Origin: Firmicutes bacterium UBA5500
GTDB taxonomy: Bacteria; Bacillota; UBA994; UBA5500
NCBI GenBank assembly: GCA_002427055.1
Contig: DIPA01000027.1
Coordinates: 15,512-20,862, forward strand
Reading direction: 5' to 3'
DNA length: 5,351 nucleotides
A program made the translations under genes and the position numbers. Numbering within the stretch: position 1 is the stretch's first letter; each line of letters starts with the position of its first letter. Below, piece after piece: positions 1-5,351 of the stretch. The notes beneath the pieces are model-generated. The model saw nothing but the letters and a program-made list of their open reading frames with translations, ran no database searches and was not told the origin of the DNA.

Positions 1-3000
1 GCAAGCACGAGAGACCTTATTTGGCAGTGTCCAGATATTGGGGCACAGGAGGGGCAGCCCAGTACGCTTTTGGTTGATGGAAATGCCGTATTGAATTTGC
101 TGCAAAAGGGGCTCCATGTTACCACTTTCTTCCCGGGGAGTTGCACTATTCAAGGACCTGCAGCGGGGAGCTATTTGGGAGTTTATGCAGGCGGAATAAA
201 GCAGCCCATTAGCATAAACATGTCTACTGTAAATAGCAGCGGCCTTGGTTACACGTATAGCGATGCCCCAGCTGAAGGATGCAAGGTAACCTTAACAGCG
301 GATGATAATTACCATATTACCGGTTCAACAACAAGCACAAGTCTTGAGGTAGACTATAGAGTCCAGAATGTGAACATCACCCTAGAGAACGCAACCATTG
401 ATGTAACCTCCTGTAAAGATGGGGAAAATGCCCTGACTTTAACAGGCTCAACAACAGCTAACCTTACATTGAGGGGTACCAATACTCTCAAGGGGGCTTG
501 TTCCGGTGCCGCGTTAGCCGTGCCTAAGAATGCAACGCTGACTATCGGTGGCGATGGTACTCTGAATGCCATAGGTGGTGTTCACAGCGCAGGCATTGGT
601 GCTTCGCCTAATTTTTACGCGGATGCTGGCACTATTGCCATAACCGGCGGAACCATTAATGCACAGGGAGGCGAGGGAGCAGCAGGTATCGGCGGCGGCT
701 GCAGCGGTGGCATGAGCGGCGTTAGCGATTGGGCTCGCGGGGGCCAAGTGACAATAACTGGTGGGCATGTAACCGCAGCAGGCGGACAAGGTAGTACTTG
801 GGCCGGAGGAAAGGATCCCGCCGCCATAGGCGGAGGAACAAATGGATCCGACTTTCAAGGTAGTGGCGGCACCTTATTGGTAGACGGAGGGGCGATCGTA
901 ACCTTAAATGCGGGCGGCACCAACGCTAGCTGGGGTTTTGTTACTTGTACTATTGATGGAACTGGTGCGGGTGATCTTGCTGGACATTATGAAGACGGGG
1001 TAAAGACTGGGTCTATTACACTCATAAGCATAGCCCCTCCAGCGGATATTACGGGCGTGGGGAATGGAGTGGCCAAAACAGCCACAGCACTGGGATTGCC
1101 TGCGACCGTCTGCGTGCAGACTTCCGCTGGTGCTACTACTGCCGATGTGGTCTGGAATGCAGACGCCTGCTCCTATGATCCGACCCTGACCACAGAGCAG
1201 ACTTTTGCCGTAAGCGGAACCGTGAATCTTCCGGCTGGGGTAGCAAATCCTAATAGTGTACCCCTTACTACCAGCATTAGCGTAACCGTAGAAGCTCAAG
1301 AGGTAGAAGCGAATCCAACTATAACTAGCATTACAGCGGCAAATAATGCAGAAGTAGCTTATGGTACGACAGAAGTAGCTGCTCTGGCAGCTCTGGCGGC
1401 CACCACTACCATAACCGACAGCAATACCGTTACCCATACCGTGAATCTGAGTTGGAGCATAGCCAATTATGATGGCAATACTGCGGGAGATTATACAGCT
1501 ACGGGTACCTTTGCTTTGCCGACGGGAGTAGACCAATCAGATCCAGCGACAGAGCTTAAGGTAACGGCTACTGTAACCGTGAATGCAGCAGTACCTGCTC
1601 CCACCTACCCCTTGATTATCACAGCAGCAACAGGTGGTAGTATTACCAACGGCAGCAGTGGCGATTATGCTGCAGGCACAGTTATTACTATTACGGCAAC
1701 CCCTGGCTCCGGATACAGCTTTAACAAATGGACTTCTACCGGCGGTGGTACCTTTGCCAATGCCAATAACTCTAGCACAGCCTATACTATGCCCGTAAAT
1801 TCCGCTGAGATTACGGCCAGCTTCACCTACCAGGGCTCCGGCGGTGGAACCCCTGGCGGCGATACCGGAGATAGCAGCACAGGTGGCGGTGGTACAGGAG
1901 AAAGTAGCACAGGTGGCGGTGATACAACCCCAACAATAGCTGCAACTCTTACAGCAGGAACGTATGAGAAAAGTCTGGATGTACACATCAATAAGACAGA
2001 TGGTAGTGTATTAATCAGCCTTGATGAGGGTATCGTTAATGAAGCTTTTGACAGGGCTGAAGCCGATAGCAATGGCAAGAAAACCATATGCCTAGATGCA
2101 CCGGAAGTACAGGGTGTAAATTCTTCAATCTTGGAGCTGCCCGTAGCCTTTCTTTCCTCGGAGAGTGCGGATAGGTATATAGAAATGGCCAGTGAGGTAG
2201 GAGTTATTACCTTGCCCAGTAACATGCTGGAAGGTATGCAGTTTGAAGGCACCAGAGATGTCAGCATTAGCATTGGCCAAGGCGATAAATCAGCCCTACC
2301 CGATGAAGTTCAGAGAGCTATCGGTGATCGGCCTCTGGTGCAGCTTAATCTATCGCTGGACGGGGTGGCAACCGAGTGGAATAATCCAGACGCCCCGGTT
2401 ACGGTGTCCATACCTTATGAACCAACAGCAGAAGAACTTAAGGTGCCGGAATACATTGTTGTCTGGTATATCGATGGCAGCGGCAATGTTGTATCTGTGC
2501 CTAGTGGTCGCTATGATCCGGCTACTGGTACTGTCACATTTACTACTACGCACTTCAGCCATTACGCTATAGCTTATGAGCACAAGACCTTTGCTGATCT
2601 AGGGAAAGTGACCTGGGCGAAGCCGTCTATTGAGGTGCTGGCATCGAAGGATATAGTGCGGGGCGTGTCGGAGAAGGAATACTTCCCTCAGGATAGTATC
2701 ACCAGAGCAGACTTCCTCTGCTTCCTGGTACGAACCTTGGGGCTTGAGACCAGGTTTGCAAGTAACTTCGACGACATAGGCGAAGACGCCTGTTACTACA
2801 GAGAGATAGGTGTGGCCAAGAAACTTGGTATCACCCACGGTACAGGTAATAACAAGTTTAGCCCTGATGCAAGTATCACCAGGCAAGACATGATGGTATT
2901 AACAGTAAATGCTCTAAAGATGCTCAAGAGGTTGCAACAGCAGGGTTCTGCTGCCGACTTGCAGAAGTTTGTTGATAGGTCTCTCGTAGCAACCTATGCC

Positions 3001-3132
3001 AAACCCTTTGTTGCCACAGCCGTCAAGGAAGGCTTGATTGTGGGCAGTGGTGGAGGCAAAGTGAATCCTCTGGGCAACACCACCAGGGCGGAAGCGGCCG
3101 TGTTTTTGTACAGGATATACTGCAAGTACTGA
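1..3132 (+). CDS. S-layer-anchored modular surface protein, 5'-truncated by the window edge
   Basis: Probable secreted adhesin-like or carbohydrate-binding protein held to the cell wall by SLH domains. The frame is open from base 1, giving 1043 visible residues, and ends in tandem stops TGA-TAG. Residues are counted from base 1. Order of parts: glycine-rich repeats typical of beta-helix surface proteins, including the GGG-IGGG style (about 177-307); two bacterial Ig-like modules resembling Big_4 (about 343-433 and 438-531); an InlB-B/Flg_new_2-like module with a GYSFNKWTS core (about 537-611); a Gly/Ser/Thr linker (about 612-645); an unrecognised beta-rich domain (about 647-862); three SLH domains (864-916, 923-977, 990-1043). 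No signal peptide is visible, so the N-terminus is missing. A TTG at 70 is a poor start: the AGGAGGGG at 47-54 is 15 bases away and no signal sequence follows. SLH and the overall surface role are confident; the ligand is unknown. Confidence 0.9.
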   Translation, partial: ASTRDLIWQCPDIGAQEGQPSTLLVDGNAVLNLLQKGLHVTTFFPGSCTIQGPAAGSYLGVYAGGIKQPISINMSTVNSSGLGYTYSDAPAEGCKVTLTADDNYHITGSTTSTSLEVDYRVQNVNITLENATIDVTSCKDGENALTLTGSTTANLTLRGTNTLKGACSGAALAVPKNATLTIGGDGTLNAIGGVHSAGIGASPNFYADAGTIAITGGTINAQGGEGAAGIGGGCSGGMSGVSDWARGGQVTITGGHVTAAGGQGSTWAGGKDPAAIGGGTNGSDFQGSGGTLLVDGGAIVTLNAGGTNASWGFVTCTIDGTGAGDLAGHYEDGVKTGSITLISIAPPADITGVGNGVAKTATALGLPATVCVQTSAGATTADVVWNADACSYDPTLTTEQTFAVSGTVNLPAGVANPNSVPLTTSISVTVEAQEVEANPTITSITAANNAEVAYGTTEVAALAALAATTTITDSNTVTHTVNLSWSIANYDGNTAGDYTATGTFALPTGVDQSDPATELKVTATVTVNAAVPAPTYPLIITAATGGSITNGSSGDYAAGTVITITATPGSGYSFNKWTSTGGGTFANANNSSTAYTMPVNSAEITASFTYQGSGGGTPGGDTGDSSTGGGGTGESSTGGGDTTPTIAATLTAGTYEKSLDVHINKTDGSVLISLDEGIVNEAFDRAEADSNGKKTICLDAPEVQGVNSSILELPVAFLSSESADRYIEMASEVGVITLPSNMLEGMQFEGTRDVSISIGQGDKSALPDEVQRAIGDRPLVQLNLSLDGVATEWNNPDAPVTVSIPYEPTAEELKVPEYIVVWYIDGSGNVVSVPSGRYDPATGTVTFTTTHFSHYAIAYEHKTFADLGKVTWAKPSIEVLASKDIVRGVSEKEYFPQDSITRADFLCFLVRTLGLETRFASNFDDIGEDACYYREIGVAKKLGITHGTGNNKFSPDASITRQDMMVLTVNALKMLKRLQQQGSAADLQKFVDRSLVATYAKPFVATAVKEGLIVGSGGGKVNPLGNTTRAEAAVFLYRIYCKY
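529..921 (+). repeat. Four imperfect glycine-rich protein repeats (beta-helix type)
   Basis: Within the surface protein, four degenerate units of the pattern G-x-hydrophobic-x-I-x-GG-x-hydrophobic-x-A-x-GG-x-x-AGIGGG can be read at 529-606, 625-699, 739-837 and 865-921. Examples are GTIAITGGTINAQGG in the second unit and GQVTITGGHVTAAGG in the third. The third unit carries an insertion containing a GSTWAGGKDP stretch, and the fourth has lost the IGGG tail. Spacing and glycine turns suit stacked beta-helix coils, as in many Firmicute surface proteins annotated as carbohydrate-binding. The fold is an inference from pattern only. Confidence 0.7.
1861..1920 (+). repeat. Tandem 30-base repeat encoding the Gly/Ser/Thr linker
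   Basis: Two head-to-tail 30-base units (1861-1890 and 1891-1920) encode DTGDSSTGGG and GTGESSTGGG, and a partial third copy starts at 1921 (GATACAACC). The last part of each unit, AGCACAGGTGGCGGT, is identical at DNA level, which suggests recent duplication or copy-number change. The repeat is in frame and separates the Ig/InlB-like modules from the C-terminal wall-anchoring half of the protein, so it probably serves as a flexible spacer. Confidence 0.85.
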
Positions 3133-3180
3133 TAGAGGTGTCGCCCAAACAAGGTAGTGCCATCGAATCAGTGGTTGAAT

Positions 3181-3225
3181 AGCAGCAAAAGCAGATAGTC
3201 TTAGTGCTATCTGCTTCTGCTTGCT
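3181..3225 (+). terminator. Long imperfect hairpin after the surface-protein gene, possible terminator
   Basis: The left arm at 3181-3198 pairs with the right arm at 3207-3225 around an 8-base loop (TCTTAGTG). The inner 10 pairs (A + AGCAGATAG with CTATCTGCT + T) are perfect, and the outer part contains one A-C mismatch and one bulged T. It starts 48 bases after the TGA stop. No T tract follows on either strand, so a classical intrinsic terminator is not proven. It could instead be a factor-assisted terminator or an mRNA 3'-end stabiliser. The pairing is seen directly; the role is inferred. Confidence 0.5.
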
Positions 3226-3275
3226 ATAGCACAGTTATCGTAATGGGGATTTAGCTAGCTGCAGGTAAAAAGTAG

Positions 3276-3284
3276 TGGCATAAT
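3276..3284 (+). promoter_or_regulatory. Extended -10 promoter candidate for the diguanylate cyclase gene
   Basis: TGG-CATAAT has the TGn extension plus a hexamer matching TATAAT at five of six positions. No convincing -35 hexamer lies 16-18 bases upstream, which is tolerated in extended -10 promoters. Initiation would fall near 3291 and give a leader of about 125 bases before the ATG at 3416. It lies downstream of the 3181-3225 hairpin, so the cyclase would have its own transcript. Prediction from motif only. Confidence 0.4.
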
Positions 3285-3401
3285 CTCTTTTCGTGCAAGG
3301 ATTATGGAGTACACATATTGAATACAAAAAGGCACGGATATGGCTCTTGTCCAAAGTTGATCCCTATATTAGATCGAGGCAGGTCCCCAAAGTGAAGAGC
3401 A

Positions 3402-3409
3402 AGAGGTGG
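3402..3409 (+). promoter_or_regulatory. Ribosome binding site that decides the ATG start at 3416
   Basis: AGAGGTGG lies six bases before the ATG at 3416 and resembles AGGAGG. It supports that start over the in-frame GTG at 3293. The preceding CAAGAG (3400-3405), which overlaps the site, can pair with CTCTTG at 3344-3349, so partial occlusion of the site in the leader RNA is possible but unproven. Confidence 0.55.
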
Positions 3410-3415
3410 CAGCGC

Positions 3416-4558
3416 ATGGATTTGACAAGCAACATAGTCATAAACACCTATTCCATATTGCTATTGACTGTTATCTGCTATAACTCTTTACGGCATGATG
3501 ACAGAGAATCCTTGCAACACCAGCTATATATGATGGTCTTGTATACTACTATTATCTTGTTGATCGTCGACGTATTTAGCAGATTTGATGGAAGGCCTGA
3601 TACATTCTATCCTGTTATAAATCACTGTGGTAATTTCCTAATTTTCCTCTTAAGCCCCGTATTACCGTCATTATGGTTACTATATGTTCATGTTCAAGTG
3701 TTTCAACAGGAGCAAATAACGAGACGCCTGTTTCACCCTTTATTCATTATCAACGGGGCACATGCAGTTCTGGTAACACTTAGCCAGTTTTATGGATGGC
3801 TTTATTACATTGACTCGGCAAATATCTATCACAGGGGCCCCCTTTATTTACTTTCCGCTTCAATTGCCGTTACTTTGATTATCGTGGCTTTTGCCGTAAT
3901 TGTAGGGAACCGTAGCAAGATAGGAGAAAAGCAGTATTTTTCACTTGCGTTTTTTGCGGTTCCTCCATTTGTGTGTATTGTTTTGCAGATTATTTTCTAT
4001 GGGATATCGCTGATGCTAAACGGTCTTGTTTTATCCTTGTTGATAGTGTCTTTGAATATCCAGAACCATAGCATGTATACTGACTATCTGACAGGGATAA
4101 ACAACCGCAAGATGCTTGATATTCACTTGAGGGAAAAAATCAACACAAACGCTGACAATAAAGCCTTCTCGGCCATAATGATAGATTTGAACAACTTTAA
4201 GTCGATCAATGACGTTTTTGGCCATGGTATTGGTGATAACGCATTACAGGTCTTTGTTAAACTGTTACAGAGCTGTCTTAGAGCAGATGACTTTCTTGCT
4301 CGATTTGGCGGAGATGAGTTCTGCATTGTGCTCGATATCAGTGATAGCGTTCATCTAGAGGAGGTTGTTCGTAGGATTGATTCCTGCGTTGATGAATATA
4401 ACAGGTCTGGCAAGAAACCTTATAGGCTAAGTTGTAGTATGGGGTATGCTGTGCATGACTCCCATTCAGGCATGGATGTAGAAGGGTTTCAAAGACAAAT
4501 TGACGCGTTAATGTATGAACACAAACAGGTCAATAAGAAACAAGCAAGTATCGTATAG
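3416..4558 (+). CDS. Membrane-bound diguanylate cyclase (7-helix N-terminus + GGDEF)
   Basis: Predicted to join two GTP into cyclic di-GMP, the second messenger for adhesion, motility and biofilm control, with the catalytic domain in the cytoplasm. The 380-residue protein has about seven hydrophobic helices (near 7-25, 37-55, 73-95, 107-132, 143-164, 174-196 and 199-216) and then a GGDEF domain. Visible motifs are DYLTGINNR (223-231), DLNNFKSINDVFGH (257-270), GGDEF (298-302) and a late DALMYEHK (363-370). An RADD inhibitory site (289-292) sits exactly five residues before GGDEF, so product feedback is expected. No EAL domain is present. The ATG at 3416 is chosen for its ribosome binding site and because the membrane region then starts at the N-terminus. 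The in-frame GTG at 3293 would add 41 basic residues and abut the predicted transcription start. The signal sensed by the membrane part is unknown. Confidence 0.93.
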   Translation: MDLTSNIVINTYSILLLTVICYNSLRHDDRESLQHQLYMMVLYTTIILLIVDVFSRFDGRPDTFYPVINHCGNFLIFLLSPVLPSLWLLYVHVQVFQQEQITRRLFHPLFIINGAHAVLVTLSQFYGWLYYIDSANIYHRGPLYLLSASIAVTLIIVAFAVIVGNRSKIGEKQYFSLAFFAVPPFVCIVLQIIFYGISLMLNGLVLSLLIVSLNIQNHSMYTDYLTGINNRKMLDIHLREKINTNADNKAFSAIMIDLNNFKSINDVFGHGIGDNALQVFVKLLQSCLRADDFLARFGGDEFCIVLDISDSVHLEEVVRRIDSCVDEYNRSGKKPYRLSCSMGYAVHDSHSGMDVEGFQRQIDALMYEHKQVNKKQASIV

Positions 4559-4688
4559 CGTTCAACCAAAGGTGTGACTTTGAAGGGGAATGGGCCCAGA
4601 TCTTGTGGATATTTTTCTTGCATGATAATATCAGTATAGTAACCGAGCTGTAGCCGGTATCTTAAGAACACTGAATTAGACTGCAATC

Positions 4689-4747
4689 ATACCATGAAGG
4701 TATTGTCTTTCTGTAGAAAGAGCTACCCTTATGGTATTTTACTTTTT
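4689..4747 (+). terminator. Terminator-like hairpin and T-rich tract just before the S-component gene (probable attenuator)
   Basis: ATACCAT (4689-4695) pairs perfectly with ATGGTAT (4731-4737). After a bulged G the stem continues with AAGG (4697-4700) against CCTT (4727-4730) and TA against TA. It is capped by a perfect six-pair helix TCTTTC/GAAAGA (4706-4711 with 4716-4721) around a TGTA loop. The T-rich stretch TTTTACTTTTT (4737-4747) follows directly. The tract touches the ribosome binding site at 4748, so it must be transcribed as part of the S-component mRNA. This argues for a regulated terminator rather than a simple end for the cyclase gene, though it could do both. Confidence 0.7.
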
Positions 4748-4753
4748 GGGAGG
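4748..4753 (+). promoter_or_regulatory. Ribosome binding site that decides the ATG start at 4764
   Basis: GGGAGG lies ten bases before the ATG at 4764, giving a start with the expected charged MSTKK N-terminus. An upstream in-frame ATG at 4731 lies inside the right arm of the terminator hairpin and has no ribosome binding site, so it is rejected. Confidence 0.75.
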
Positions 4754-4763
4754 TCGTCAAAAG

Positions 4764-5288
4764 ATGTCGACGAAGAAGATGGTCTTGGCTGCTTTATTTC
4801 TTGCACTCGGTCTCTATTTACCCTTTCTTACAGGGCAGGTCCCACAGATTGGCAGCATGCTACTGCCGATGCATTTGCCTGTCTTAATTTGCGGGTTTGT
4901 TTGCGGCTGGCCCTATGGCTTGGCTGTTGGCTTTATCTCGCCCCTTCTGCGTACCATGCTATTTGGAATGCCACCTTTTCCTATGGTTGCCGTACCGATG
5001 GCGTTTGAGTTGGCTGCCTATGGTTTGTTAACAGGACTGTTATACAAGGCGTTGCCGAAGCAGCAGCCTATCTCTATTTATCTCTCTCTTATCGGGGCCA
5101 TGCTCGGTGGTAGAATCGTTTGGGGTATTGTAAGATATGTGATGCTGCTAATGGGTACTCCGATTACTTGGCAGGCTTTCCTGTCGGCCGTGTTGCTTAC
5201 ATCTATACCTGGTATTATCCTGCAAATAGTGCTGGTTCCGCTGGTTGTACTGGCGTTAGAACGAGTTGGGTTGATTGAAAATGTGTAG
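4764..5288 (+). CDS. ECF transporter S component (substrate-binding membrane subunit), substrate unassigned
   Basis: Small integral membrane protein of 174 residues, the usual size for S components of energy-coupling factor transporters. These bind a vitamin, cofactor precursor or similar micronutrient and are powered by a shared EcfA-EcfA'-EcfT module. About six hydrophobic segments are visible (near 7-24, 33-49, 51-67, 73-94, 104-130 and 139-165). The first carries an AxxxA pair (Ala10, Ala14), a feature known to contact EcfT. The stretch LLPMHLPVLICGFVCGW (33-49), then PLLR (60-63) and FGMPP (67-71), resembles PF12822-type members. No ATPase or T component is in the window, consistent with a group II, stand-alone S component. 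Transcription probably passes a terminator-like hairpin in the leader, so expression may respond to the substrate. Family is fairly sure; substrate cannot be read from the sequence. Confidence 0.85.
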   Translation: MSTKKMVLAALFLALGLYLPFLTGQVPQIGSMLLPMHLPVLICGFVCGWPYGLAVGFISPLLRTMLFGMPPFPMVAVPMAFELAAYGLLTGLLYKALPKQQPISIYLSLIGAMLGGRIVWGIVRYVMLLMGTPITWQAFLSAVLLTSIPGIILQIVLVPLVVLALERVGLIENV

Positions 5289-5309
5289 TGGCTGTTGTGA
5301 AGCTCTTAA

Positions 5310-5335
5310 GGGCATATTGCTAGAACAGTATGCCC
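5310..5335 (+). terminator. Hairpin downstream of the S-component gene, possible terminator
   Basis: GGGCATATTG (5310-5319) pairs with CAGTATGCCC (5326-5335) over ten positions, including one G-U, with a six-base CTAGAA loop. It starts 22 bases after the TAG stop. Only a weak GTTAT follows, so as an intrinsic terminator it is marginal. Position and stem strength still favour a transcript end here. Confidence 0.5.
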
Positions 5336-5351
5336 GTTATCCCCAAATGCT

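Larger units (their letters stand above)
4559..4763 (+). promoter_or_regulatory. Structured leader region of the S-component gene
   Basis: This 205-base gap contains no convincing gene. Besides the terminator-like hairpin described separately, shorter pairings are visible: TTCAA/TTGAA (4561-4565 with 4580-4584), GATATT/AATATC (4608-4613 with 4627-4632), and ACCG-A-GC / GC-CGGT with a TGTA loop (4642-4658). Candidate -10 hexamers are GATAAT (4624-4629) and TATAGT (4635-4640), but neither has a good -35. If a promoter sits there, only the later elements are in its transcript. Read-through from the cyclase gene would include all of them. I could not match the region to a known riboswitch consensus by eye. 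Confidence 0.45.

Noticed and set aside
529..921. CRISPR-like or mobile repeat array
   Set aside because: The repetition is at protein level with divergent codons, in frame, and has no uniform repeat-spacer spacing.
904..1986. Two long antisense open frames (904-1536 and 1537-1986)
   Set aside because: They mirror the Gly/Ala/Thr-rich coding strand, which yields few antisense stops. Their proteins are low-complexity, rich in Cys and Ser, and resemble no family.
2243..2572. Second-frame + strand open frame inside the surface-protein gene
   Set aside because: It lies fully within a well-supported domain region, has no ribosome binding site that I can see and no recognisable domain.
70..3132. 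TTG at 70 as the true start of the surface protein
   Set aside because: The frame is open to base 1, the AGGAGGGG at 47-54 is too far from the TTG, and no signal peptide follows although an SLH protein must be exported.
3133..3415. c-di-GMP riboswitch before the GGDEF gene
   Set aside because: The conserved core and tetraloop-receptor pattern of c-di-GMP-I is not visible, and the short pairings present do not form the required three-helix junction.
4561..4763. Known riboswitch class in the S-component leader
   Set aside because: By eye I found none of the conserved core sequences of the THF, preQ1, TPP, FMN or cobalamin classes. A covariance search would be needed to decide.
4694..5008. Open frame overlapping the leader and start of the S-component gene
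   Set aside because: Its ATG is inside the terminator stem, and most of it overlaps the S component in another frame with no membrane or domain pattern of its own.

Overview
The window holds three genes on the + strand, one of them cut by the left edge, separated by two intergenic regions with clear RNA-level structure. Three C-terminal SLH domains on a secreted protein, a stand-alone ECF-type S component, AGGAGG-like ribosome binding sites and moderate base composition together suggest a Firmicute, most likely a Clostridia-like anaerobe with an S-layer. The genus cannot be named from this sequence.

Region 1 (1-3132) is the 3' part of a large modular surface protein. It carries a glycine-rich, beta-helix-like repeat region of the carbohydrate-binding/adhesin kind, two bacterial Ig-like modules, an InlB-B-like module, a Gly/Ser/Thr linker, an unrecognised beta-rich domain and three SLH domains that would anchor it non-covalently to the cell wall. 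Its frame is open to base 1 and no signal peptide is visible, so the true start lies outside the window.

Region 2 (3133-3415) is non-coding. It contains a long imperfect hairpin just after the surface-protein gene and an extended -10 promoter candidate for the next gene. Region 3 (3416-4558) encodes a seven-helix membrane diguanylate cyclase with an intact GGDEF active site and an intact RxxD inhibitory site.

Region 4 (4559-4763) is the leader of the last gene. Its main feature is a roughly 18-pair hairpin followed by a T-rich tract that ends directly against the ribosome binding site. No promoter fits between them, so the hairpin is probably a conditional terminator (attenuator). Region 5 (4764-5288) encodes a small ECF-transporter S component of unassigned substrate, and a hairpin (5310-5335) follows it.

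The three genes do not form an obvious operon or pathway. A link between c-di-GMP signalling and the adhesin-like surface protein is plausible biology but rests here only on adjacency. I see no mobile element, CRISPR array, tRNA or rRNA. The most interesting signal is the attenuator-like leader of the S component, which could report the substrate of the transporter.
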